Shown here: piece after piece, positions 23,346 through 33,876 of the stretch
How the letters are laid out: each line of letters opens with the position of its first letter
How positions within the stretch are numbered: the stretch's first letter is position 1
NCBI GenBank assembly: GCA_025642065.1
Contig: JAODUP010000324.1
Span: 62,001 to 126,000 of the forward strand
Reading direction: 5' to 3'
Source: Paralvinella palmiformis
Lineage: Eukaryota; Annelida; Polychaeta; Terebellida; Alvinellidae
DNA: 64,000 nucleotides
Made by a program: the position numbers and the translations under genes
Notes under the pieces: generated by a model
What the model saw: only the letters and a program-made list of their open reading frames with translations
What the model was told of the DNA's origin: nothing
The model's database searches: none

Positions 23346-24503
23346 GGCTTTAGATGGACTTTCACCTATTCACTGCTTGAAGCCTTAAACAGCCACGAAA
23401 CTCCTCCTGACTTTAGTCACAGTGTAAAGTGTTCAACAGATAATACTAATGTATGACAGTTATAACACAAATGCACAGTACCATGCACTGATGCAGTTGG
23501 TGTTGTTACTAAAGAAGTTTCCCTGTGATATTGTTCTTGGGCAAAATGTGGCTGATTAACAATACAGTAGGCCCCCATTATAACATGGTTCTTTGGGTCT
23601 GCAAGCTGTCGACTGTGTTATAAGTGGACCACAAAGTGAGACAGAGGACTGTTGGAGTGGGCGAATATAGGGAGTCCGTGTGTTCACCACATTTTACACT
23701 ATCCTTGAAAATTACATAGAACTGTGTATTTCATAACTGTTCCCAGTAATTGCTTGATCATTTGTTGACTTCAACATAAATATTACCTCAGTGTTTATGT
23801 GGAAAATAAAATGTTTAGAACTGTAAAACTGAGCAAAAAGTAACAGCCATGCCGGATTCGTTATATTCATCCACCAAAAATAGTGTGTGTTTTCAGATGA
23901 AGGTAACAAATATATGGATCAATAAATGAACGTTTATGGGTCCATATTTAACTCTTCTAATAGCCTCCGATTTCTCTTTAACAGTATATGAATTTTGTTT
24001 TGGGATCTTTTAGTTGCATTGTGCACAAAGCATTTGAGAAATGATACAATACGTCAAAACATATATCTTTTATACACAAAATAGGATTCCTAATTGTAAT
24101 ACCGGTAAATAAAACATACACAATAACTGTGAATTAAAAAACAGAATCAAACTTATTAAGTGGGTAGAGTCACACCATAAATGAGGGTTGTGGGAAGACG
24201 CTAGTCCAGGCTACTAAGTTTCTAATGATGATATGCTTGATGTGTATGGTTAAATGCAAGGCACATGAAAAATCGTTCACCTGGAAGTCAATTTAGTTGG
24301 GCGATGATGTGCAATAACCCCTCAGAAATTGAGCCCTGTATAGCACACAATGGTGTATAGAAATAGTATATATTATAGATTAACACTCCATATTCACAAA
24401 CACACTAATATACTAATATTCCATTTAAATCCATTACCTTACAATTGAGTCCAGGGCTGGCAGGTTGTTTATAGAGATGTTAACACCATTGTTTAACATT
24501 CAG
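23346..24503. other. Unassigned AT-rich stretch
   Basis: Nothing recognisable on either strand; the 65-codon minus-strand frame at 23712-23909 has no family motif. Confidence 0.3.
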
Positions 24504-24570
24504 TAAAAAAACCTGTTTTTTAGAATGAATTGTAAAAAACCTGTTTTTTAGAATGAATTGTAAAAAACTC
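24504..24570. repeat. Short tandem repeat, 27-28 bp unit
   Basis: GTAAAAAACCTGTTTTTTAG followed by AATGAATT is present twice and starts a third time. Each unit holds the inverted pair AAAAAAC/GTTTTTT. Confidence 0.8.
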
Positions 24571-25192
24571 CCTGTTCAAAAGAAATTCAATTTTACTGTG
24601 AAAATCACAATAATATCAAGTGTTAATAATGCCTGTTCATTGCAACATAGTGTTAGTATTATTTCATATTGTCTAATGCATTGATCAGTTAAATAAGTGT
24701 GTGTATTTAATTGATACAGAAAGCCCACAAAACCTAATTTGGCAATCAATAATCACCAAGCACTAAATCAAAACTGGATGCAATTGTCCCACGATATCCT
24801 AATCACCAATTCTAGGTAACACTCACTAAATGTAGGACCATAACTTATGAGCCCAATTGCTAATCCCCTGGTCTGATGATCTGCTGATCCTCCCATCTCA
24901 CACTGACACATACTGTCATTGTATTAGTGACTTAATTACCCCCCAAATCATGGTGTTTGTGACTTCATTTCCAAATGTATAAAAACAGCCCAATATCACA
25001 TTTAAATCAGTATTCTTATCTCTCATACTACTATGCCTACATCAGGGTTGGAAGTTTTTTTTACACAGACATTATTAACACTGCTAATATGTAGACCCTA
25101 CATATGTTGATTTCTGAACACTGAAAAGTTTCAAGTTACTGAAAATCTCTGTGTTGTGACTGTGATATTGTATTCATTATAAATATAATATA
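24571..25192. other. Unassigned AT-rich stretch
   Basis: No gene supported. CAGGGTTGGAAG at 25033 resembles a hAT end but has no partner. Confidence 0.3.
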
Positions 25193-25460
25193 ATATCTGA
25201 CATTTATATAGCACCCTATTCAGGTAGAAGCCGCTCTAAGGTGCTTTACAATATTATTATCCCTGACTCGGACCTAATTCCACCAAGCACACACCTCAAC
25301 TCCCAAGGGAGCATACAATACTTGCTGCCATTATAGGCTCAAAGCATTACTCAAACACATAGCCATTGCCTCCTGTCAGATACCTATTTTTTATGGATGA
25401 GAGAACCAGTCGCCACATGACAGCATTGCAGCTCACGGAGCCTCACTCCTACACTTTAAC
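25193..25460. repeat. Interspersed repeat with a LINE-type 3' tail
   Basis: GACATTTATATAGCACCCTA and GGTGCTTTACAATATTATTA are like the 3' ends of L2/CR1-type elements and the SINEs that share them, in minus orientation. The body up to 25460 is noncoding. Family assignment is uncertain. Confidence 0.4.
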
Positions 25461-25496
25461 TATCTGTACTATCACAGCTCAACATATATAAACACC

Positions 25497-25800
25497 CCAT
25501 CAGTCGAACCCATGTATAAGACCCATTAAAATGAGCAAATTTATTAAAAACCATAAAATTCATCATCACTCTCTTCATTAAACATCTGTTGTATCTGTTC
25601 ATGCGTCATCATACATCTTGTCACCTTCTTCGTTGGAGTCAGTGTCAGATTTGTCATGCTATTCATCCAACAATATATCATCTTCTGGGTCATCTTAATC
25701 ATTGCTGATAAGGGCACTTGTTGAACGATTTGGTACTAATGCAGGGGTCGATTTAATCCCAATCCCATTTTCATCTACTGTGTGACAATAGATAACAACG
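25497..25800 (-). repeat. Family D DNA-element fragment 2
   Basis: On the minus strand, GAAGGTGACAAGATGTATGA, GAGAGTGATGATGAATT and AATAAATTTGCTCATTTTAA match the right half of the element at 54680-55312 in order. It reads as an acidic protein tail (PEDDILLDE, DTDSNEEGD) with a stop, suggesting the C-terminus of a transposase. Confidence 0.55.
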
Positions 25801-25951
25801 GTCGCTTCAGGTTACCTGCTGCTGTGCGTTCGTTTCGGTAATGCTGTTTGAAGTAGTTTATTAGTAGTTCTCAAATGCCAGCTCTTGCTGTAATCATTTT
25901 CCTTTGATGTGGCTTCTATATGGTAAATAATCAAAAACCTTGTGCAATGAT

Positions 25952-26316
25952 CAGACATGGGGTCAATTCAATTCTGGAATTGATGGGCAATTTCAAAGTA
26001 GCTTATTTATAAAAATGGAATTGACAAATTTGGAATTGAAGTTTGCTAAAGAAGACTGGTCCAAGCAAGCCAGTATTGAGAAGCGGTTGTCCCCATACAA
26101 GGTGGTGGACAACTTCAAACTGGCTACAATGTTAGATCCACGTTTCAAACTACTGGTAGCAGAATGACGAGTCTTGTGATGTCCGTGATCTGCTGACTTC
26201 CCAGGTGGTGCGTTTGTAGCCAAAATCTCGAGCAGAGTATATGGAATTGAAATTTCTCTATTTGGTATTGATAAATTTGATGTGGAATTAACTAAATGGA
26301 ATTGACCACATGTCTG
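25952..26316 (+). mobile_element. 365-bp hAT remnant with imperfect 8-bp target duplication
   Basis: The left end CAGACATGGGGTCAATTC matches the right end read on the minus strand, CAGACATGTGGTCAATTC. The flanks are GCAATGAT and GTAATGAT, an 8-bp duplication with one change, as expected for hAT. Near both ends TGGAATTGA recurs (at least six copies), like hAT subterminal binding sites. The centre keeps a piece of transposase. Confidence 0.75.
26000..26167 (+). pseudogene. hAT transposase internal fragment
   Basis: QASIEKRLSPYKVVDNFKLA followed by TMLDPRFKLL matches the conserved LATLLDPRFK block found in the second half of hAT transposases. It has no start of its own; the frame begins in the terminal region of the element. 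BED finger, catalytic residues and dimerisation block are all gone. Confidence 0.65.
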
Positions 26317-26780
26317 GTAATGATCAAAGTAATCACTGGCATTCGATTACCATTATATTGCATCTGGAAATGGCAATTATGATTACAATAATTTTAGATT
26401 GTGTAATTAATTACAATCAATCACGATTACCCCATGCCTGATTCACACATGTTTATGCAATGACAAAATAAACTATTTCAGATCCTTTACACAGAAGTAT
26501 ATGAACAATAATCATTTTAACATGTCAATTACTGGTCATCACCTAGTGTTCAGGGATAGTGAGGCATTAGGAACTAGAATGCCACCATATGAAACTGAAT
26601 TATCCATATAGGCATAGCCCTATTGTGCAACATTAGTAAGACTGTATTAAATGGTGTGATTTTTTTTCTGCAGAATTTGGAGTGTTCCGACAGTCATTGC
26701 AGCCTGATCATATTTAAAATTTGTATTGGAATAAATATAAATTCATACAAAAACTTAGAACTATCCATTTACAGAATTTT
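26317..26780. other. ATTAC/GTAAT-rich stretch and unassigned sequence
   Basis: 26325-26440 is rich in GATTAC/GTAATC words and ends CCCCATGCCTG, which on the minus strand is CAGGCATGGGG, a hAT-like end. No partner end was found. The remainder is plain AT-rich sequence. Confidence 0.35.
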
Positions 26781-26980
26781 ACTATATATATATAATATTA
26801 TATATATATATATAAGAAATAATATTTATATCCATGACATCATAGAGTCGATGACTGAGAAATGATTAACCTGTTGGTCTATATATATTTATAATATATA
26901 TAATATGAAATAATCATTTATATCCATGATCCAACTCATAGAGTCGGATGACTGAGATAAGTGTATCTAACACTGTGTGT

Positions 26981-27013
<33 letters not shown>
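26780..27013. repeat. AT microsatellites and a duplicated 50-bp block
   Basis: (TA)n runs flank two related blocks, GAAATAATATTTATATCCAT at 26816 and GAAATAATCATTTATATCCA at 26907, each followed by CATAGAGTCG and GATGACTGAGA. Confidence 0.75.
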
Positions 27014-27015
<2 letters not shown>

Positions 27016-27840
27016 GTCATTCCATATATAATCAACAAATGCTTCCCACCTGATCATATTAATATTTTTATATATTAACTACCATATATGTGATGAGGCC
27101 TGATACAATTTTTATGTTTTTGGTGGTTACACCATTTTAGCCCTGTTTGAACAGCGATCTGGATATATAGGTCATGTAGACCTGCATTCGGAAACTATAC
27201 AAGGTTAGGTCAAGCTTGCATAATTCTACTTTTCTAGACCCAGTAAATTATTACAGATATACGACTGTGTCACAGTCCTAGATCGGTAATAATTTAGCCT
27301 AGTAGACATTTCAGGTCACGTGACATCCAATGTTGACAAACACATTTAATCGAGCGCTTAGAAGTTTTTCCCACCTATCCATACATTTCAAGTCATATCT
27401 CATTCAGTTTTTAAGAGAATAAAATTGGTATCTATCAAAAGCTAAGGAACACATCTCTCTGATTATTATATTGTATTTGACATAACAAGCCAATGCGAGG
27501 AGATATTATCATAAAACATGGACATCATTTCACCACATTTGCGCAATTTTTAACTGAATTTCGCAGTGTTTGCAAATAGCAATAATCTAGTACTAGTCAA
27601 CCAATAAATTTCAGAGTCGTTCTTTATGGATGCCCACCATAGACACCTTGAAAATATTGTGCTATGTTAACTGCATTAATTAGTAATAAAGAATGCTTAT
27701 TTGGCACTTTACAGTTTACTGTTACATCACTGTACTTTCTCCATGCAGATCCAGATAAACTGAAAATAACTACATTAATAATCTGGCTAATAAAACTGCA
27801 AATATTAAGGGCATGTAATAAATACAGATGTTGGCCCAAT
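27014..27840. other. Unassigned AT-rich stretch
   Basis: A pair of overlapping short frames near 27624-27855 has no supportable homology. Nothing else recognised. Confidence 0.3.
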
Positions 27841-27985
27841 CAAGACGACTCGTAAACATACAAAACTCATACTTTATGGTGGCCATCTTGGATTTAGGTT
27901 GCCATCTTGGATTTAGGTATCCATTTTGAATATATGAATTCTATATTATTGTACTGGTATCAGTAATTAAATCACCTCAGTTGTT
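27841..27985. repeat. Interspersed repeat, copy 1 of a pair
   Basis: GGTGGCCATCTTGGATTTAG followed by GTTGCCATCTTGG, and TACTGGTATCAGTAATTAAA, recur in the same order and orientation at 31307-31458. The two copies lie outside the ends of the pogo-like element between them. Confidence 0.75.
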
Positions 27986-29272
27986 GAAGATGATGATTTG
28001 GTGTTTTATGGCCACATTTGTGCCCAAGGTAGGCTAAATGGGCTGAGCGACCTCCCAAGGTAATGAAGTGAAGTCAAAGCTGAAACAATCTTTAGATATA
28101 GACTAATTTAGCCGGTTTCCGTACCCCTTTAGGTATTTTCCGAACTGTGAAAAGCGGCATTTCTCGATATGATAAGCCACCATTGGTGGAAAAAGGGGAT
28201 TTCCCACGTCTAAAAATAACTTGTTTACGCGTTAGGTATCCTCTGCAAGTTACCGTACCACGCGTGTAAGTCTCCGTGCTCCTCGTTTGTATTACCATGT
28301 CACGTTTTATCACCGTATAACACGTGGTGTGATATTGCTTTGCGTTCCTTAGTATGCCTAACCCATTCCATGTACATGTAGGTACTTCATGTATATCAGG
28401 AAGTATCTTTTAAATTTTCACTGTTTTTTTTTTTTAATTTTCATTGCTGAATTTTTTCTCTCTTTCAGATCGATATTTTTAAAATCATTTCTAGGTGGTG
28501 TTTTGAGCATCATTCAGCTATATTACATCGCCGGGAAATTCTTATCACATGATGTGATTACAATTTTAGCATAATAAAGTATGTGAAATGAAAATAGTTT
28601 GTGTACTGTTGTATGACAGGTGTTATCTGTTGGTTAAATCAGGTACACGTGAATTTTCATGTATTACATGTCTAGAATCTACTGCATATTTACTCTGTGA
28701 CATATCAAAATGAGGAATACAACAGAAACAATTTATTATCAAGCAAAAACTAAACAAATATTAAAAACAATTATATAACACTATAATATTAAAAAATCCC
28801 CAGCAAACCAAATCTAAGTAATCTATAATGAACCCCAACCTACACTAACAAGATAGCTGTTTATAATATTGATATTAACTAATAATCTAAAACGCTAGAT
28901 GAGTAGACCTAGATCATACAATTCATAACTCTAGACTAGTCTAGATCTATTCACAATTCGTCTATTCACCTTAATTAGATTTAACTAACTGAATAGTAAC
29001 ATACTGAGAATTGAGCTGAAATCGATCAAATGTTTCATAACTACTGATATGAAGATAGTTAAATAAGAAATCTACAAAACCAGATAAAAGTATAACATAT
29101 AAATAATCAAACTTATACGACAAAAAAAACACAGCAAACTGAAATAAAACTATAGCACAGCATAATAGAAATAAACAATACGACAAAAAAGAACACAGCA
29201 AACTAAAATAAAACTATAGTACTAAATGTAGAGACCGGTAGATTCATCAGTCATGTATACCATAACTTACTC

Positions 29273-29455
29273 TCACAGACACATTCCACTTCTACCATTC
29301 CTCACACAGTTAACATGCAAACACCCCCCTACATCAATCGCACTCGACATCTTTTCTCTCATAACTTCAGGTACACATTCAGTACACCTACATGTGTCAC
29401 ATTGTATCCAATCCCCACCCTGTGCAGTACAACATATAAAGCACAAACCCCCCAT
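29273..29455 (-). pseudogene. Cys-rich (PHD-like) tail fragment, likely of the pogo-like gene
   Basis: The minus-strand frame has CFICCTAQGGDWIQCDTCRC followed by TECVPEV, an arrangement like zinc fingers of PHD type (CxxC ... WxQCDxC). It lies downstream of the pogo-like transposase and on the same strand; some animal pogo proteins have such a tail. The link is inferred from position only. Confidence 0.4.
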
Positions 29456-29558
29456 ATTAATCTTCCCCTTCCCACTTTCTCATTGTGTTAAGAGTTTACT
29501 ATTTTTGCTTCTCTTCGTTCCAGCTCCTCTTTTTTATTTTGCACACATGCGTCGCTTG

Positions 29559-30505
29559 TCAGCACCCTGTGTACACGGACAGGCTGACGAGTGTTCCTTC
29601 GAGGAGCTGGTGGTCTGGTTTCCCCAAGCTGAAAAACCTGGTCAAACCAGGCTTCTGGCTTGTCTGGACCTGACTCCTGCAGGTTAGGTGGAGCCTCCGC
29701 TGTGAAGGTGAAGACTTATAAGTTTTTCCCTTCACAACAAACATTGGAGGCATCACAACACCTGCAGCGCTGGCAACCACAGTTACATTTTCCCTGGAGG
29801 ACGACACCCGACTGTTGACGGCCCTCACACCCTTTTACAGACCACTTTGACGGGTTGGTGTTCAAAGTAGAACCCACTTTCATCCATATTCCATATGGAT
29901 ATAGGCTGCAGGCCTTCAGTGTACTTGACCACATCCTGAAAGTAGTTGCCAACTACAGCCCTATTCATTGCACGCCCTCTGGCTGTTGATAGCCAAGAGG
30001 GTGTTCGCAGAGTAAGTCCAGGGTTCCTTCTCATAAAGGCCCTGTACCATGAATCACCAGCAGGTCCCTCTTTGAATGGGTGCAGCAACTGGGCTAGTCT
30101 GCAAAGTTTTGCAGCCTTCGGAAGCACCAGTTGCTTTGTCAGCCCAAACCCCCTGTCAGCCAAATCCATCAATTTCTTGGTAAAATCCGCCTCTAAGGCT
30201 GGACTCATGACAGGGAGGGGTCCCGGTTTCGAACTTTTACTCTGTAAAACACACAAATAAAACAGTTAATTGTGTAATAGTCTCTATGCATTTAAACAAA
30301 GACTCTCTAAAATCAAGTGTATTATGTATCAAAATATAATTACAGTGTTATAAGACTAAAAAAGAATATCACCTTGCCATGCACGTGATCGTCATGACTG
30401 GGACACCATAGAAAGTCGAAGCCTTTTTCTGGCTGATCTCCCAGGCCATGACTTTTTTTCACTACCTCCTGCAGCTGTTCGGTCGAGTATTTTTTTTATA
30501 GGCAT
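29559..30505 (-). pseudogene. pogo-like transposase: Psq helix-turn-helix plus DDE_1
   Basis: Reading on the minus strand, MPIKKILDRTAA starts the N-terminal DNA-binding region; after a frame change VKKVMAWEISQKKASTFYGV gives a pipsqueak-type helix-turn-helix and a GTGATA donor near 30370. The exon from about 30243 has a CENP-B-like region (LADRGFGLTKQLVLPKAAKL, WYRAFMRRNPGLTLRTP), then ISIWNMDESGFYF with the first catalytic Asp. A frameshift near 29826 moves to VRAVNSRVSSSRENVTVVAS and VMPPMFVVKGKTY. The segment holding the second and third acidic residues is deleted. Pogo transposases cut and paste at TA sites. Confidence 0.75.
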
Positions 30506-31205
30506 GGTAATTGGGTGAATGGTTCTAGATAGATTCAACAGGAAAAAAGACAGATTATTGACATACTGTGTAAACATCTAGAAGAATTAATAGAATCTAA
30601 ACTAGACCTATATCTAGACTAGACATCTAGTAGTAGACTAGAACTAGATCTAATCTATATCTATATATAAGGTTCATTAGATCTATAGGAATATAATTTA
30701 CCACTTCACATAGACATCAATACAAAAAAAATGATTCTGTGAGTTAGGAGCACGGTAATTCGAAGCTTGGTTGACCTTCAGATTCTAACTTCGTACCAAA
30801 CTTTAAAAATAGAATACTCAAAATATAGGTGATGATCAATGCTTATTTTGATATAAATACATCTAAGTACTCTAACAGATCAACAGTTAAATTTGTTTTG
30901 TCTTACCTTGAAAAGAAATATAGAAAAATCCTGAAAAGCTGGACACAAAATCCTCACCTCGGAAAAATAAAATGGCGTCAGTTTGGGTGATCCAGAGACT
31001 GAAACAAAAAAGCTCCCGTTTTTCGCAGTTTTTTCAAGTCTAATTTCTGATTGGCTATTATTCGTTGCTTTTATTCAGTGTGGAACTACTCTGTAAACAG
31101 AAGTTAGTGGTTTGTGGGGGGTATATTGTACAAACCTGGACGGTAGACAAAAAATATGAAAGGGTACGGTGATTTGACGAGGTACAGAAACCGGCAAAAC
31201 TACTC

Positions 31206-31283
31206 TACCCACGCCGAGATTCAAACATGGTGGTAGTGATCTGTGTTCCAACACGCTACCGCTAGACCACGGAGGCACCGCTC
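31206..31283 (-). repeat. tRNA-like sequence, probably a SINE head or tRNA pseudogene
   Basis: On the minus strand, GCCTCCGTGGTCTAGCGGTA looks like a tRNA 5' half with A box, and CATGTTTGAATCTCGGCG like a T-arm with B box. The 5' GCCTCCG does not pair with the 3' end, so a mature tRNA is unlikely. It lies directly beyond the pogo-like element's right end. Confidence 0.55.
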
Positions 31284-31306
31284 AGTTGTTGAAAAATGTC
31301 ACAGTA

Positions 31307-31458
31307 AAGACGACTTCTAAACATACAAAATTCGCACTTAATGGTTGCCATCTTGGGTTTTAGTGGCAATCTTGGATTTTGGCTCCGATTTTAAATATAT
31401 TATGAATTCAGTATTGTCATACTGGTATCAGTAATTAAAACACCTCATTTGTTGGAAT
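31307..31458. repeat. Interspersed repeat, copy 2 of a pair
   Basis: Matches 27841-27985: GGTTGCCATCTTGGGTTTTA, then TACTGGTATCAGTAATTAAA and ACACCTCATTTGTTG. The match is about 80 percent by eye. Confidence 0.75.
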
Positions 31459-32469
31459 GTGGTATCTGATTAGGGAATTATTCACTTTTATGTGAAGAAT
31501 TAGAACCAATTTTGCCCCAAAACTGTGCCATCAGCCAGTGTCGTTTTCCTATCTGGGTTGACCCACAAAATGTTGATATATGAAAATTACAATAACTTCA
31601 CAATGCCTATGGCTAGGCTAGAGACTTACATAAGCCTGATAAAGCATCTTGGAGAGAAATAGCTCTATCAGATAGTTACAAAATCTAAGGCCATATAGAG
31701 CATAAAATGGCCCGAAATGCCCAAGATTAGTTAACTTTATTTTTAATCTAACTATTTGTCTATTGACTATTGTGGTAAACCTTTGGCCATACACAACTCT
31801 ATTTCTATCCACAATTTTGTACTAGCCTGCCAACCTGTATTATCGCTCAACTACGATTCGACTAAATTATCTTTATAATTAAGTAATAACATATGGCCAT
31901 ATTTATGTTTTGGTCTATATGTATTAATTAAGATATTCGTTGAAACAATAACACTCATAAGTCATAACATTAAATACTCACATGTTTTAATTTCGAACAG
32001 ATAACAGTTTCAAAAAATTAACTTAGAGCGTGCTATCCTATCATAACGTTTGCTATTCGTTGGCTATTCGCCCTCGGTTGCATTCACCCTCGATATAAAA
32101 GACTATTCGCCCTTTATTGTTATTCGCCCCTAATAAAAGGGCATATTCGTCCTTGTGTTATATAATACAATTATATATATATATATATTCTTGATAGGTT
32201 ATTTGCCGTTTTCGCTATTGGTATTATCATCCTGTATGTGTATGTATGTATTGTATGTACAACAATCACGGGTCATGCCATGGTCCTTTTTTAAATATAT
32301 AAATTTGGATATATTCATATACAACTATTATAACACAATTCATTACAAACTTTCCATCAAATATTCATCATGTCCGTTTATTCATTTTGGTTTTTTAAAT
32401 TTTCGGGGGCACATTCCCTTTTAGTAGAGGGTTGGGCATTATTTTCGATCCCCGACTCCAATTCCATCT
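31459..32469. other. Unassigned stretch with repeated TATTCGCCCT words
   Basis: At 32050-32155 variants of GCTATTCG and TATTCGCCCT recur at least five times. An AT microsatellite lies at 32160-32188. Bases 32196-32250 resemble 39147-39200 (GGTTATTTG ... TATCATCCTGTATGTG). No gene recognised. Confidence 0.4.
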
Positions 32470-32530
32470 TCTAAATTTCAAACACGACTATAAAGGACTG
32501 CTACTAGTCGTTAGTAATAAAATAGGTAAC
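32470..32530 (+). repeat. Short copy of Tx1-like LINE endonuclease sequence
   Basis: AAATTTCAAACACGACTATA and GCTACTAGTCGTTA also occur at 35243-35280 in the LINE endonuclease region. It is a 55-60-base island with no LINE sequence on either side. Confidence 0.7.
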
Positions 32531-32589
32531 TGCTACAGCAGAGGGAGTCGTTATACATAGGTCAGATGCAATCAAGAAGAAAAATGCAT

Positions 32590-32865
32590 CACCAGAAGCC
32601 TACTCGTCGTGCAGTTCGGCAGCTACTGAATATATGACTCCCTTTTCCAGAAAACGGAAACGATCTGGAAAGGACGATTCAGTACTGGCTTACTTGAAAG
32701 AGAGTCATGCTGCATTTGCAAAACAGCAATAGCAGATTTTAATGAAACTAGAAAAATCGCATCAATCTTTCAAAAGGATGTTCATGCAGCTGCTTCAGAT
32801 AGCTGCAGAAGGGAAAGGGGATGAAATAAATAAAAAGGGAAATGGGCAAGGTGCTTTATACTAAG
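32590..32865 (+). pseudogene. Coiled-coil tail, possibly of a Harbinger Myb/SANT protein
   Basis: YMTPFSRKRKRSGKDDSVLA, then YLKESHAAFAKQQ, a TAG, and QILMKLEKSHQSFKRMF form a basic segment followed by a predicted coiled coil. Such tails follow the Myb/SANT domain in PIF/Harbinger accessory proteins. It lies just upstream of a Myb/SANT N-terminal part, so it would belong to another copy. The assignment is tentative. Confidence 0.35.
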
Positions 32866-33081
32866 CACCATTTTTATGCCGTTTGGGGAATTTTTATATG
32901 CCATTATTCAAATATTAATACTTGTCAAATAACATTTATTATACTAGTCTTATTGTTATGCTATATCGCAGGCTAATGGGATAAAAGATGTATTTTCATT
33001 GACTCTCATTTTCACAGTGTAGACATTTTTTCATGAATGTGTTTTCAGTAGTCCAAGGCAGTTGGTGATCTTTTATATTAT

Positions 33082-33500
33082 TTGGATATTGCCTGCACCC
33101 AAGAAAGTATCATCATGAAAGATGGAAAAGGGAGTGGAAGCTTCGCTAATGCTACCACTTCTATTAATAGTAGTGTTATTGGGATTGCCATTGCTTCACA
33201 AAAGGATATTAACACAGAAGAAAATCCTTCTGAGAGCAGTTCACAAGAGACAGCTCAGTCACTCAGTGATGGTGAGCTTGAAGACAAAAAATCCACAATA
33301 CAGCATTGTACATTTAGTACTGAGGAAACCCTTTTTCTAATTGAAATTATGAGAGAATATGTTAACCCTGAGGATAAGGGCCTCCCAAAATCACTGGCTT
33401 AGCTGGAGAGCCGAATCCACTTGGGAAGAGGACACAAGAAATCAATGTGACAGACAGTGGCCACTAAACTATCTCAAATGTTTCCATTTAATTTTAGTGG
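33082..33500 (+). pseudogene. Myb/SANT-like DNA-binding protein fragment (Harbinger type)
   Basis: A 106-codon open frame starts MDIACTQESI and has a Ser/Thr/Glu-rich linker, then FSTEETLFLIEIMREYVNP. Past a TAG at about 33400 the same frame goes on with LESRIHLGRGHKKSM, a TGA, and QTVATKLSQMFPFNFSGE. TEE-x-LxxL ... RGxKKSxW ... VAxKLS ... FxFSxE is the Myb/SANT pattern of PIF/Harbinger accessory proteins, which bring the transposase to DNA. The gene is cut at 33515 by repeat R3. Confidence 0.55.
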
Positions 33501-33514
33501 TGAAATTCTGTACA

Positions 33515-33875
33515 CATAATCTTAAACACAGGATTCAAACCCGCAACCTACTGGTTTAGTGGTATGCTCCAATTTACGAGCTAAAATGATACCATGTAAT
33601 TCAATTACCATTACAACTTAACGATAAACCATAGAATGCTGACCAACTGCTTGCCATATAAGGCATTGCTACTTCCAACAAACGCCACTCAGAACACGCC
33701 ACATCGTGCTTAAACTTTAAAAGTACAGACAAATACTTCCTGGCTAATCTTGCAAGAATAACAAAAGAATGAGAATAATGGCTTAGTGATACATAGCACA
33801 ATAGATGAAGTATCTACCGCCGAGGTGTTCAGCGATGCTTCGAGCATTGGCTATACTGGTTATATAGCTACAAAG
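33515..33875. repeat. Repeat R3: third copy of the tRNA-like/RNase-H-like repeat
   Basis: TCTTAAACACAGGATTCAAA starts the match to R2; the tRNA-like part lacks about 20 bases, and the rest follows R2 to GGCTATACTGGTTATATA. The plus strand reads STAEVFSDASSIGYTGYIAT, a better RNase-H-like match than R2. It ends where the Tx1-like LINE ORF1 begins. Confidence 0.65.
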
Positions 33876-33876
33876 T

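Larger units (their letters stand above)
28111..31195 (-). mobile_element. pogo-like transposon with inverted ends
   Basis: The left end GCCGGTTTCCGTACCCC matches the right end read on the minus strand, GCCGGTTTCTGTACC. Inside is a broken pogo-type transposase on the minus strand. The rest is AT-rich noncoding sequence with many CTAGA words at 28870-28960 and 30575-30690. A clear TA duplication is not visible at both ends. Confidence 0.65.

Noticed and set aside
29253..29687. Plus-strand frame of 144 codons
   Set aside because: Antisense to the pogo-like region and its Cys-rich tail; composition is Ser/Pro-rich without a domain.
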